Positions 21,184 through 35,381 of a stretch of DNA of 64,000 bases are shown piece after piece. The DNA lies in assembly GCA_003971905.1 (NCBI GenBank), contig RSEE01000034.1, positions 496,001 to 560,000 on the forward strand, given 5' to 3'. A model generated the notes under the pieces. The model searched no databases. It was not told the origin of the DNA and saw nothing but the letters and a program-made list of their open reading frames with translations. The stretch comes from Moniliella sp. 'wahieum' (taxonomy: Eukaryota > Basidiomycota > Moniliellomycetes > Moniliellales > Moniliellaceae). The position numbers and the translations under genes are program-made. Each line of letters opens with the position of its first letter. Within the stretch, counting starts at the first letter, position 1.

Positions 21184-22776
21184 TTACATGGCCACCGGCA
21201 CGCTCCCCCCGCCTCCGCGGGGCGGGTAGCCACCGGGGCGGTAGGCAGCTGCATGGCCTTGGGCGTAGCCTGCTGCGTAGGACCATCCTCCTGCTCCCGG
21301 AGCAGGGGGAGGATGCGGATGCGGATGCGGATGTGCATGCGGGTCGTGCGACGCTCGCATCCACTCCGGCACCGACGACAGCGACAGCCGCATCATATCT
21401 CGTGCGCCATGGTGAAGGGAGCGGTCGCGCGGATTGTGGGTCCAGCCAGCGGGCGACAACCAGGACCGGCCTGTGGCGGTGGAAGCGTTGGCCGCCACGT
21501 CGGGCCCTGTGCCGGCCACATGGCTGGTAGAGACGGGGGTTAGGTACGACGGCGGCTCGTACGACGTCGGCAGCACCGTCCCTCCCGATCGGGCATAGGA
21601 CGGGGCCGAGTCTTTGGACCGGTGCAGCAGTTGGCTCGGCCGGGGAAAGGATGGGTGGCCCTGCTCCATGCGCTCCTCCCCGGCGGCGACATCCTTCAAG
21701 GTCTTGGCGTTGTTGTACAGGTAGAGTCCCACAAACGTGAGCGTGATTCCAGCGAGTTGGATGGGCGTGACGCGTTGGTGGAACCAGACAATGGCAACGC
21801 AAATGACAAACACGCGCTTCAGCAGGCTGGCTACCGAGTAGGTCACGGGCGACACGAGCGCCAGCACGGTAAAGGCAAAAATGTTTTGCGCAAAGTGCAC
21901 CACGCCGTTGCACCAGATCATACTGAGCACGTGGAACGTGTAGATCGACTCGCCATCGGCCCGTTGGCCCGCCCATAGGCGCGCTCCATCGTAATAGAAC
22001 ACCATCGGTACCATCAATACCGACGCACACCCGGACGAGTACAGAAGAATGTTGATCTTGTCCAACTTGCCCTCGGCCTTGGCCCCGGACGAGGAAGAGG
22101 AAGACGAAGGCGGAGGCAATGGTGCCTTTTCGTCGGGTCGCCGAGCCAAGTCGGCCGCCTTGGAGGGAGACGAATGACCATGTCCATGCCCCGTAAGCAG
22201 TTTTTTGGAGTAAATGTTTTGGGCCACAAAGATGACCGTCGATGCCAGGGCGGCCAAAAGACCGCCCTTGGACCCTGGTTGCGTCAGCAGCGCACGCCCC
22301 GTGCAGGCCATCATGACACCCAATGTAAGTGGGCACAAGGAGAGCCAGGTTCGCGGGTGGTACGTTGCGCCAAACAGCCCCGCATACGCAACCACAGTAA
22401 ACAGGGGCGACAAGGCCTTGATCGTCTGCACCGTAGCGACCGGTACGCGGGAAATGGCGAGACTGCTCAGCGCATGGCCCACAACGGTAAACACAGACAG
22501 CTGGCCCACTTCCAGGATGCGCGACCAGCGCGGCGGCGCCAGCGTAGACACCACGTGCCGCCCCAACAGCCGCTTGGAGCAGGCCAGCTGGCAAAAGAGG
22601 TGGACAAACAGGAATTGAATCCAAGTCAGAGTGACAGGTAAGGGGAAGGGAGCCACAAGGGGGCGGCCATCAGGTGCAGGGGGGCGGTGCTTGGGCGCAG
22701 AGAGGATGGCTTTGCTGGTGGTGGATGATAGGGCCGAGCTGAGGTACCAGGCCAAGCAGCAAATCAGTAGGCCCAT
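21184..22776 (-). CDS. Triose-phosphate-translocator family membrane transporter (Sly41-like)
   Basis: Multi-pass drug/metabolite-superfamily transporter. Hydrophobic segments alternate from LLICCLAWYLSSALSSTTSK through VGHALSSLAISRVPVATVQT, IKALSPLFTVVAYAGLFG, LAALASTVIFVAQNIYSKK and VSPVTYSVASLLKRVFVICV to ITLTFVGLYLYNNA. The pairs KALSPLFTV and SVASLLKRVFVI are family signatures. In yeast the closest type is Sly41, an ER membrane protein. A Ser/Gly-rich cytosolic loop (SSSSSSSGAKAEGK) interrupts the two halves. The C-terminal tail is unusually long and contains a HPHPHPHP run encoded by a GCGGAT hexanucleotide repeat. I used the first in-frame ATG (22776). Open frame with WIPLHFHSLVWPYDHLPPLL continues upstream to about 23300, so a longer N-terminus with an unseen start is likely. 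Confidence 0.85.
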   Translation of the reverse strand: MGLLICCLAWYLSSALSSTTSKAILSAPKHRPPAPDGRPLVAPFPLPVTLTWIQFLFVHLFCQLACSKRLLGRHVVSTLAPPRWSRILEVGQLSVFTVVGHALSSLAISRVPVATVQTIKALSPLFTVVAYAGLFGATYHPRTWLSLCPLTLGVMMACTGRALLTQPGSKGGLLAALASTVIFVAQNIYSKKLLTGHGHGHSSPSKAADLARRPDEKAPLPPPSSSSSSSGAKAEGKLDKINILLYSSGCASVLMVPMVFYYDGARLWAGQRADGESIYTFHVLSMIWCNGVVHFAQNIFAFTVLALVSPVTYSVASLLKRVFVICVAIVWFHQRVTPIQLAGITLTFVGLYLYNNAKTLKDVAAGEERMEQGHPSFPRPSQLLHRSKDSAPSYARSGGTVLPTSYEPPSYLTPVSTSHVAGTGPDVAANASTATGRSWLSPAGWTHNPRDRSLHHGARDMMRLSLSSVPEWMRASHDPHAHPHPHPHPPPAPGAGGWSYAAGYAQGHAAAYRPGGYPPRGGGGSVPVAM

Positions 22777-24583
22777 GGTCGCAGCAGAGGGGTAACCTGC
22801 TGGAGCACCCGTGGGAGAGAAAGGGCAGAGCGCATGGGGAGAAGGCGAGGGGTGTGTGGTGAAAGAAAGCAGTGGTGGGAGGTGGTCGTAAGGCCAAACT
22901 AGAGAGTGGAAGTGGAGTGGGATCCACAGCAAGGAAACGGTGGTGGGGACTCTGGGAGAGGGGGCCAGGTTAGCATGCGTGCCCACCACACTCGCTCCCG
23001 GGGCAAACAGCTTGGCCACGCGGGGAGGAGAGGGGGGGGAGGGGGAGGAGGGGGAGCGGCGCACCAGAGCGACAGACGCAGGGGCATGGCACACAGGAGA
23101 GAGGTGCTGGCGAGGGCGAGGGAGCCGAGGGAGGCCGAGCGGCGGGCGGGGCAGGTGGGGGAGGGCCAAGGGACTGGTGCTGGGTGTGGGCGTGCTGGGA
23201 TGGAGGGCAGGCGCGGGAGGGGCAGTGGTGGGGGGTGGCGAGCGGCAAGGCGAGAGCGAGGCAGACAGAGGCGGACAAAAACCCGCAGCGAAGAGGCAGC
23301 CACTGGGCACATGCGGCCCCGCGACACTGCGCCGCGCCTGCGGCTGCGTGGGTGCCGTTCTTCATCACATCACACCTGCGCCTATCGGGGTGTGACATGT
23401 GATGGGTGATCTGAGATGACTTGGCGCACTGCGCTCCTGCCTGAGTACGGAGTGTCCCATCTATATCAGTGCAGCAGGCCTCAGGCTCAGGCATCACACA
23501 TCACGTGAGTGCACTGTGGCTCCAATTTCAAACTTGCCCATGCCCAACCATTAACCAATTCAAACCACGCCAGTGGAGATGCCGATGGGAGACCTCGACG
23601 AGCGATCAGCGATCGTCCTTTCACGTTACCTCTGAAATCTGGAGGACCCTATCGGTGACTTCCCTCAATGCCGTCGTAGACCTTGGGATCGCCAAGTGGT
23701 TAGACCAGCTGTCGTCCCTTCGAAGGGTCGTCCCCAACGCGCAGCATTGAAAGAATCCGACTGAGGGCAACGCACCTGCAGGACGATCATTGATGGGTGA
23801 GGACGCGGGACGCAGTAGTCGATCACTAGACGTACTAGGGAGAGCCTAAACCGTAGCAGTTTCCACTGCAAGTAGTTACACTACCAAGCTAAGGACGATT
23901 GCACTGTACAGGGCGGAGACCGTCAGAGATGGCGTCTCGTGAGCTCTTGACGCGCCGACGCTAGTCTCACCTTGAGTGCAACAGGGAGAAGAGGAAGGAG
24001 GGGAGCGAGGCGCGACGGTATCTAATCCAGAGAGAGTGCGAGTCGCGGAACGCTGTAGCTACTGGTTCCGCCTGCCAGCGATATGGGCGATCACAAGCTG
24101 CTCAAGCTATCAAGCCACGCCAAGTGGTGGTGTCACATGTCACATGCCACCACACTCTAACACCCCCTCGGCCATGGCACTGGTAAACACCCCAGAGAAA
24201 GAGAAAACGGAGGCACGAAAGAAGAGGGCGGGAACAAGCCGAGTCGAACGAAGAAAGAAAAAAAAGAAGGAAGAAGACTCGACGTCGAAAACTTGTAGAA
24301 AAAAATGGAGACGAAAGGCAAAAACAAAAGAGAGAAAGAAACCGACGGACTATGGTTTCTCTTTGCTGACGACCAGTGGCTGCTCTGCCCCGCTCCTCAC
24401 ACTGAGTACTACGGGCGGGTACTGATGACACCTGGTGCCCCACGCATCAAGGCTCCTCCCAAGCATTCTCTGTCTACTTGGGCGTACACACGCCTTCGGT
24501 TCTTTGGTCACACTGTTCGCATTTCTGTTGCGCGCCACGTCGGGAGCGAAGCAAACAGTCAGCAAGGGGGGTTCGAGGCCAAG
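22777..24583. other. Gene-poor interval between transporter and SEC23
   Basis: The first ~500 bases may be unannotated N-terminal coding sequence of the transporter. The rest shows CT/GA-rich tracts, GTGACATGTGATGGGTGATC near 23392, CATCACGTGAGTG near 23495, TGTCACATGTCACATGCC near 24131, and an A-rich purine tract at 24230-24345. No RNA gene or protein gene is recognised. Confidence 0.55.
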
Positions 24584-27444
<2,861 letters not shown>

Positions 27445-29552
27445 CTACGCAGCCCACGCTGGCGCCGCGCCCGCCTTGCTCGCCGCTCCGCCCGGCGTCT
27501 TGGACGGCTTGGCAGGCCCATGCGCGGCGCTCCGTTGGATGGTAGTGTAAGTCCGGGTCGGGCGCGGGCGCGACCGGTGCGCATGCGACGCCGCGTCGAG
27601 CCCCGCTTGGATCAGCGGGCTGATCGGAGCGCGTGCCAGCCGGTCGGGCAAGGGCAAGGGCAAGGGCAGGGACAAGGACATGGGCAACGACTTGCCGCCC
27701 GCCCCGCTCTCCTCGGGGCCAGGAGAGCCAAGGCGGGACGAAGAACCGTCGTCCGGCTCGGCGGGACCGCGGCTGGGCGCGGGGGGCGCGTGCACGACAA
27801 ACTGCGGTGGCGCGGGGCAGGTGGCCACCACGGGGGTTGGTCGCACGAGACGAGGTAGCGAGGGGACCTGCTTGAACGGATTGAGCGCTTGCACCGACCC
27901 AATCACCACATCCAGTGGCGATGGATCGGGTTTGACCAGAGGCCGAGGCGCTTGCGGCACCATGGGCGGAGGAAGCAGGTCCCATCCCCAACTCGGCTCG
28001 GCACGAGATCGGTCCGGGTCGGTTTCGTGCGCGGGACGCGAGTAGGGGCGCTCCCGCTCCCGCTCCCGCTCCCATCGCCCCGAGGCTGTGGAAGAGGGCA
28101 GCGGATACACTGGAGTTGGGTCCACAATGTGCGTCGTGGGCGGCGCCATGGGCGGAGATGGCAGATGCGGGGGCGAAGCGAGGAAAGGATTGGTACAGTT
28201 CCGTGGGAGCGGAGGAACGTCAGGTTCCTTGCTGGGCCCAGGCGGCGCTCCCAACCCAACGTGCGACCGAGACGCTTTCCTTGCCTTGGGCTTGACCAGT
28301 TTCGCCGTCGTTACCCCGGCGTGCCGACTGGAGCGGCCGGTCGGAACGGGAAGAGATACATTGCGATTGCCTTTGTGGGAGGCAGGGTCGATTGGTTTGA
28401 GCAGATTGGATGCATCAGGATGCTTGCCTCGGTTGCCCTGCATCGTAGCCCGAGCCGAGGTAGCAGTGTGTCTTCGATTGGACCCGGACGTGGCACCAAC
28501 AAAGGTTTGGGCAGGAATAGCTGTGAAAAGAGTTAGTACCTGGTGTCTAGTTCTTTTTGGGGGGATGGCGAACGTACTTTGGGAAAAGAGGAGCGTCTTG
28601 GACGGTTGATGGCCCTGTTGGACCCACGAGATGAGTCGAAGCCAAGCATAAAAGTGGCCTGGCTTGATCCCCAGCGGGGTTCGCTCAAACAGAGCCAAAA
28701 TCCGCGCCTCGTCACGCAGCTGCAATTTGCATGTGATTCGCAGATACGCAAGCGCCGACAACTCGTCATACAAGCCCTCCAAGCCCGACGCGGCCGGACT
28801 CAAACTGAGCAGCGCAGGCAGGTACGCAGCATACTCCTTTGGCGACAAGGCCGATTCGTCCAAGCACGTTGCGCGCAGGCGGTCGCCAGCCGCAGCGACG
28901 GCCAGGTTGGACATGGGCTTGGCCGTGAACTTTTCCCCGCCCGAAACCGATAGAGACGGTACCTTGTTCACCGGACTCGAGGGGGCAGGATCGGAGCTGC
29001 CAAGGCCCGCCATCCCAAGAGGATCCTTGTGTGGTGAGAAGGCAGGATGGGGATACGATTGGGTCGGGGCATGGGACGAGACAGGCGCCTCGCCAAACGA
29101 CGCGGCAGGCGCAGGCTCCAGTAACGAGTCGCTCAGCACGCCGGTGGGGGGCAACGCTGGTGGCGGCGTGGGGGGGCCAGCCGGCGTGGGGGCGAGGGGG
29201 AGACGCTCTCCATCATGGGAGCACAGTAGTCGGGTGCAAGCCCGGAGCTGCTAAAGGGGAGGGGCGCAGGCGAAGGGGCGTGCGAAGCAAGGACAGGCGG
29301 TGGCGGCTGGGCTCCGTAAGGTTGGGAGCGGTGGCGTGAATGGATCAAGCGAAAGGAGGAGCGTGGCGAGGAGGGTGCAAAGGACGTCTGCTTCGGCGGG
29401 GGGAAGCCGTACCCCAAGCCCGTCGCCCCCGACGGTGGGTCGAGATGCGACGGGGGGGTGGAGGAGACACGATGGGCAATGGGCGAGACGAGCATACTGG
29501 CTGCTGCAGGCACACAGACCCACGAGGGAGATGGTAGAAGAGATGGGAACAA
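27445..29552 (-). CDS. Proline-rich protein with EH/EF-hand-like module and NPF motifs
   Basis: A continuous frame from 29154 to the stop at 27445 encodes an N-terminal folded segment (about 28560-28880, SPKEYAAYLPALLSLSPAAS to FYAWLRLISWVQQGHQPSK). It looks like a divergent EH or EF-hand pair. A long Pro/Ser-rich tail follows with NPFLASPP and NPFKQ, motifs that EH domains bind. Both features point to endocytosis or membrane sorting, but I do not recognise the family. An intron at 28521-28577 (57 nt, GTACGT...TACTAAC...CACAG) is in frame and stop-free, so the uninterrupted ORF hides it. Upstream coding (SPIAHRVSSTPPSHLDPPSG) continues in another frame from about 29495 or 29552, again across a C/G run near 29170. 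ERERER and PLPLPLPLP runs are encoded by hexanucleotide repeats. Confidence 0.6.
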
Positions 29553-30805
29553 ACAGAGCCACCGGGGGGATCAGGTGATCCGGCAGCACTCTCTCCCAAC
29601 TCGGGCGTGCCTCGGAGAGGGGGGTGACGGTGTGTTTGCACACGCTGTGAGCCTGCACCGTCCCGTGTTTACTCAGGGTGAGGGCGTGTCACAGGCTGGT
29701 GGCGCGTTGCTCGGACGAGGCGGGACGTGACTGGTGAGGAGTGCAAGTCGGTGTGAAGGCAAGTGGCCGACGGAAGCAAGCGGTGGGAGCAGAGGCAAGA
29801 AAATCGGCCAACAGCTGGCGCAGAGCAGGGGGGCAGGAGGAGGATAGCCAGGGAGGAGCCGGCACGGGAGGAGCGCTGAGGAGCGTGTTCTGGTGCGTGG
29901 ATTTGGCGAGGGAGGGATTGATGCGGATGCTGGCGTGGTGCGGGCGGGGGTGTCGCTGGCGCAGAGGGAGTGGCTGCTTTGTGTCTGTGCTGTGCGCTGA
30001 GGCGAGGCGGGCCAGGTGATGGGGGTGATGCGGTCGCCGGTGAGGTCTCAGGGGGGCAGAGGGCACTGGGCCAGTTGAGCGATGGCGCTGATCGTTGGTT
30101 CTTGGACAGCTGAGTGCGTGAATGGGGGGCATTGGATATTGAACGTTGAGGCTGAGGAGGACGAGCACTAGCGCAGGCAGTGCACTGGCACTACGCTCCC
30201 CCGGCAGCCTCCATGGGCCTCTCGGGCGTCTTCGCATCCTGTCTGCCTCGAGGCTCCTCGGACTCGCACTCCGTACTCAGTTACTCTCGCAATCTCAATA
30301 TTCATATTCATCGATCATCGATCATCTTCCGTCGTTGCAGCCACCGCTCAGACACGCCTTGCACTGCCCCCGGCACCATCCATGCCGCTCATCGATCACC
30401 CATCCACCGTCGGTGTTCAATCCCTCCGTTCAATCTGTGCAATTCATTCGAATCGCCGTGCTAACGCTGGGCACTACTTGTGCGAATGACGTCTGGAAAG
30501 CGCTAAATACCGTCTTTTTTACCAAGTTTGTTTTGCTCGTCCTTCGCCCTCTTCAAGCTTCAAGCTTCAACGCTTCAACTCAGGAACTCAGGCAGCGATC
30601 GCACAACGCCGCTGTTGTTGCTATATCAGTCACAGTCCTTAGTCACTCGGTACTAGTGACTAGCCACGCGGCCACGAGATCACTTGTCTCGGCCACTAGG
30701 CTGTATTTAGTACGCACTGTACTCAAGCAGGACTCAGGTACTTACTCTGTAACGCATTCAGTACGTACTCAGTACACAGTACTGCGCCGCTGAGCTGGGT
30801 ATCTC

Positions 30806-30840
30806 CATGAGCGGTGACCAGTGACCGGTGACCATGACCT
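30806..30840. promoter_or_regulatory. GTGACC half-site cluster
   Basis: Reads GGTGACCAGTGACCGGTGACC, three GTGACC copies in tight spacing, followed by ATGACC. The same half-site recurs in other intergenic regions. A binding role is inferred only. Confidence 0.35.
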
Positions 30841-31438
30841 CATAGAGCGGTCCGAAGGGCGCTCTGCCTTACGTCATTTTCCTACCTGTGCCATCAACAC
30901 ATGGATCGGGAACAATCGGGGCTTGATTAATGAGTACCCAGCGCAGCTTGGCGACGCAGGCACTTCTCCAATACTTGGGCGCGGCGGTCCCGTTCCGCCG
31001 CTGTTCCGCCCCTCCTTGTTGCGCCTCCGGGCTGCCTCGCCGTGGTTGCATCCCCACCACTTCTGCCTGCCTTGCTCGCCTGCCACTGCCGCAATGCTAC
31101 GGTAGCGTCGCCAGGGACTAGGAATGCCCAACAGAGTCTGCTAGGTATGAGTAAGTTTTGCGGGCCAGGCTTAGGGATGGGCTGGCGTAGCGTGCAAGGA
31201 TATGCATTGGGCAACCCCGCACCGTCCTCGAGGCCGGAGGATCATCTGCTGGCTCTCCTGCCTCAAGCCGAGGCCTGAGCCCCTCACAGTTGAAAGAGGT
31301 CCTTTTCTTCCACGGGGGGGAGATGCCCATGTGTATGTATACTTTACCGCTGCCCCCCGGCTTTGGGCCACCAGACTCATACCCGCACCTTCTTCGATAT
31401 GCCACTACCGGCTACCATTTATTGGATGCGTTTGCCAA

Positions 31439-31485
31439 GTGACTAGTGACTAGTGACTAGTCGACTGTGGGTCTAGTGACTAGTG
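31439..31485. repeat. GTGACTA heptamer repeat
   Basis: Three consecutive GTGACTA units are followed after 12 bases by CTAGTGACTAGTGG. The heptamer creates overlapping ACTAGT palindromes. Confidence 0.75.
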
Positions 31486-32757
31486 GCGATAGAGTGGCTG
31501 CCCAACCGGTCTGTCGATCCTGCCTTGGAAATGATCTGCCACGCAACCAAAACTACCATTGGCTACTCGTGCGAAGACACGGCCCAGGTTCGGGAAGACC
31601 TGCCGAGACACTCACAAACTCGCGCGTGTTCCCCTCTGACCTGCGCCTTCTCCATCTCACATCTCACCGCAGCCGAGATGGAGGTGCAAATGAATGGGAA
31701 CAACACAACGTTCCGCTTTCAGATTGTGCTCGGGACAGTAGAGAGAGCAAGAGGACGTATCCAGCATGAGCGCTGAGCTGTAACAGTGTGGACGGGCACA
31801 AGAGGTAGTGCATTTCAGGCGTTGTGTCCCACCCACCTCATTGCTCCGAATCGGCCCGACGTGCTGAACATGCTGCGGGTCTGGTTAGTGGTGGATGCGG
31901 GGAAACGGCGATGATTACATCGCTCCATGGAAACCACGGCGACCGCACCGTGCCGTTCAACCTGCCGTGGGACACGCCCGCGTTCGGTTAGCACTTTTAC
32001 CCTAGCGTTCCAGTGCCGCCCCGTGCCGATTCACAAGAACTTTGAGGGCGCAGGGGAGAGAGACACTGTGCCCCAAAGCGCCCATATATCCCTCTGACGA
32101 GCCCATCTGCCGGCAACCCGGAAAAGAGACACCCGAGTCTTGCTCCCTCCATCCTCGTCTTGATCTCAGCGGTGGTTGCCCTCGCAACGGGCATCGCACG
32201 TGTTGGGCATCTATGCCTGCCATGCATTTCCACACGGGGGCTCCAACAACGGAGCATATGGTACCTGTACCAGTACCGCTATTATAATAGTGAATTACTG
32301 GTGAATGCCATGCAGCTACAGCCCACCAGGAACACGGATGGAAAAGGGGGTTCAATTGAAAGATACTGGGTCGCGGTCCGCCGGGTACAGGAGACGGGTA
32401 TCCAGTAAAAGACGGGTGGGGGACCAAGACGGAGAATCGATGGGGGTGGCCCACAGGGGGGGCTGGGGGCAGACCGTCTACGAGCACGTCGAGCCATGGG
32501 CCGCGGGGCCCGTAAAAAGAAGTGACACGAGCGGGACGCACGGCGAGAAGGAGGGTGAGACGCGCGAAAAATTCGGACGGGGAAATGTTTGAAAAGAAGG
32601 GCCAGGAGATATATGGCGGGGCACAGCTCGGACCTGGCCAGGCGTGGCCTGCTTTAACTGGCAAAAGCCTAAAAGGTTTGGAGCCGGAGCAGGGATGGAT
32701 CAGTGCCAGTGGCTCCTCCGAATAGCAGAGAAGGCAAGCGGAGGCAGCCTCTTGCCA

Positions 32758-33140
32758 TTAACACAGCAACTCGTCCAGCGCACAGCACGCCAAGCACGCC
32801 ACGCAGCAGGCACAGCACCCGCCAGGCCCATCGTTCTTTTGCTCGGGCTGCTGCACGTACACAGTTTGCGGCGGGGGCTGCTGCGGGTAGTACCCGCCCT
32901 GCGGGGGGGGGGCACCGTACGCCTGTTGCGGCGGGGGCTGCTGCGGGTAGTACCCGCCCTGCGGGGGGGGGGCACCGTACGCCTGTTGCGGGGGAGGGGG
33001 GTAGTACCCGCCCTGCGGGGGAGGGCCGCCGCCACCGCCGTAGTACTGCGAGGCGCGCAAGGGTCAGTTGGGGAGGCGGGCCACGAGAAGCGCCGAGCGA
33101 GGCGGAAGAGAGGGGAGGGACGTACGTCTTGGGCCGACAT
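32758..33140 (-). CDS. Small CYSTM-type cysteine-rich tail membrane protein
   Basis: A 100-residue protein: MSAQD, then a Tyr/Pro/Gln/Gly-rich repeat region, then a cysteine-rich hydrophobic tail (GGCCACCVACLACCALDELL). That layout defines CYSTM (cysteine-rich transmembrane module) proteins, which sit in membranes and are linked to stress tolerance. Exon 1 is 15 bases (33126-33140). The 80-nt intron 33046-33125 (GTACGT...CGCAG) leads to YYGGGGGPPPQGG in phase 0, replacing a non-ATG start in the unspliced ORF. The 20-residue unit QQAYGAPPPQGGYYPQQPPP occurs twice as a 60-bp nucleotide duplication, plus a shortened third copy. Spliced length is an exact multiple of three. Confidence 0.8.
32868..33010 (-). 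repeat. 60-bp coding minisatellite in the CYSTM gene
   Basis: Two nearly identical 60-bp copies, each with an eight- or nine-G run and GGGTAGTACCCGCCCTGC, plus a partial third. They encode the Tyr/Pro/Gln repeat. Confidence 0.8.
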
Positions 33141-35381
33141 TATGGTCTGGTTGGAAGAGGAGGCGAGGGGGGAATGAGAGCGGCGCGCCGGCGGGGGAGG
33201 CGGGGCGGTGGTGGTGGTGTGGTGGTGGAGGAAGCGAACAGAGGGCGTGGGACGCAGCACCAAGGAGGGCTGGACGGGCAAGAGGGGAGCAATATTATAC
33301 AAAGCTAATAACGCCTCCGCTCCCAGCCGCTGACACAGGCGCTGTGGCGGTGCTGGAGGCGGTGGAGGCTGTCGCGCCGCGCCGCTGCCGGCCTGTGCCG
33401 TCGGCCGCCAGACAGTGCTCTCGGACAGGACACTGGCGCCATGCCAGCGGTGGGCGGTGCGCTGGGCTGCCGGTTGGGACGGCGCCAGTGTCTGCAGTGC
33501 CGAGCCGCACACAAAGGAGCACAGCCCCATCGCCTGGGGGGCAGGGCGGCAGCATGGGGCCTGTGCTCTGTATCTGCGTCCACACAGGATCTGCACTCGC
33601 GCTGCCTGCTAATGCATAATGGCTACCAACTTCAAGCGTCAAGCTTCGTCCAAAGGGGAGGCTGTTGATGCTGCTGCTGGTGCGGATGTTCCTGCGGCAG
33701 ATGCGTGACGCCCGATGCGGGTGACCAATTCCGCCACCGACGCACCCAGTGCCCAGGCAACACGCGCGCAACACTCCCGCGGAATGATGAATGTGAATGG
33801 TTGGCCAATCCGGCCCCCAAGCAACCAGGACAGCCAATTCAGTGTCGAACAAAGGAGGGTCATCCACCCTCTTGCACCGTCTCCCTCACGCCCATCCAGT
33901 AGGCTCCCACACGCCTTCCACCCACCTTCCCCGCACGACTTTCCACCGCTCAACCACCTCGTCTCCCCAGCCCTGGCGCTCCTCCCGACATGCGCCCAGA
34001 GGGTTCACCCTTGTCCGCGCCCTCACGCTCTCCGTTCCTGAGTCGTCGGTAATCACCTTTGAGAGCGTGTTCTATTGCACGTATACGTCTCGACCATGAA
34101 GCTTGAAGGCCACATAGACCAGGTCGCCGGCCGGCCCGGGGCCTGCGGACTGGGCATTTTGGGCCCGTGGGCACGGCGGTGCGCTATTCTATCTCAGCCG
34201 AGCGCGCGGTGGGAAAAGGGGAGAGGGCGCTGGATATGCAGCTATCATGTATCACCCGCCTGTCCTGATGCCCCGCAATATGGGCCACCATATATAAGCC
34301 GTTCGCGACACTGGGCCTGCCACTGGCCTTGGAAGCAAACGACGAGCAGCTGGTTGCCCCCTATTCGTCATCGCCAAAGCAACCGTAGGACAGTGCGGCC
34401 GAGTTTCTTTGGCCCAAAAGAAGATCAGCAAGATGCGAATCAGGGCCCCACTACCTCCCCCCCATCCTTGCCCAATGCTAGTAGGTCCTCAGGGGGGAGG
34501 AAAATCGAGGGTGATGACAACCAGCGGATGGGGTTGTGGACCGAGCGGCGTCGCTCACCCAGGTGACGGACGCGTATTCCATCGCACGAGAGGTGACCCC
34601 GGGGAAGCCTCAGGGAAACTCCACATCCGTGGGGGAGAAGAAGCCTCCTCTCTGGTCCTTCTGGCCATCGACATGCGGGTGCTCGTGATCGAATGCCGAG
34701 AGAGAAAGGGGCTCCATGTGCGCGAAGGGGTGGGGGCAGTGTCTATAAGGGAAACGGGCAGCGGAGGGGGGGTTAGGGGGCTAGGGCCTAGTTGCGTTCA
34801 ATGTACTCCAGCCCTCTTCCTCCCTTCGCTATTAACTCACGAGGAAGTGCTATCGGATGACATTCTTAGTGCCTTCGCAGCCTGCGCTTGCTTCTGTTGG
34901 AGGGTAGTGCTGGGGTTCCCTTGCACGGCCCTCGGTGGATCGCGGAAGAGTTCTGCTCGCAGGGCGCGCGCGCCCTGCTCGCTTCATTTCCCTTCTCTCT
35001 CTCCTGTCTCCTTCCCTTCAACTCGATGTTGCCTGAAGACTTGTGGTTCTAGCAGCCTCATCTGCTTCGCTCTGTCAACATCTATGCCAGCGTGATGGGG
35101 CTTAGAGATGAGGAGGGGGTTACCAAAAAGGGGTCAACCAATAGTCAGCATCATCGATCAGTGGGAATCCTTTATCCCACCTTCCGTTCTCGCATGTCCA
35201 ACTCCTGAACGTTTCCAGCCAATTGATTCAGTAATACAGGCAACCTTTCGTCTCCACTTGGCTGCATCATCTTCATCATCCAACCTCCTCCTCCAGCTTT
35301 CCATCTGCCCAGTCGCGCGAGCCTTCCATCAGCCGCGTCGGTTCCCCGTACCACAGCATGTCGCGTGGGTTCCTTTCACAG
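33141..35381. other. 2.2-kb gene-poor interval
   Basis: No recognised gene. ORFs of up to 228 codons exist (for example plus strand 34409-35095), but their composition is like the surrounding non-coding DNA. A CATATATAAGCC TATA-like word at about 34289 has no convincing gene downstream. CTTCAAGCGTCAAGCTTC occurs near 33631 and GAAGCTTGAAGG near 34098. Confidence 0.5.

Larger units (their letters stand above)
29553..32757. other. 3.2-kb gene-poor interval
   Basis: No recognisable gene. Minus- and plus-strand ORFs up to 220 codons are low in complexity and lack homology cues. Visible elements are ATCGATCATCGATCATC at 30308-30325, TTCAAGCTTCAAGCTTCAACG at about 30555-30580, and ACTAGTGACTAG at about 30653. 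Others are an AGTAC-rich patch at 30705-30785, a GTGAC cluster at 30806-30840 and GTGACTA tandem copies at 31439-31485. Confidence 0.6.

Noticed and set aside
23680-23760. tRNA-Ser-like word GCCAAGTGGTTAGACC
   Set aside because: Resembles an A box, but no GGTTCGANNCC B box or acceptor stem follows at the right distance.
30146-30793. 215-codon plus-strand ORF
   Set aside because: Made largely of intergenic palindromic words. No domain, and amino-acid composition typical of random GC-rich frames.
34409-35095. ORF with GPQGGGKS, Walker-A-like
   Set aside because: No Walker B or other NTPase motif; non-ATG start; composition like the surrounding non-coding DNA.
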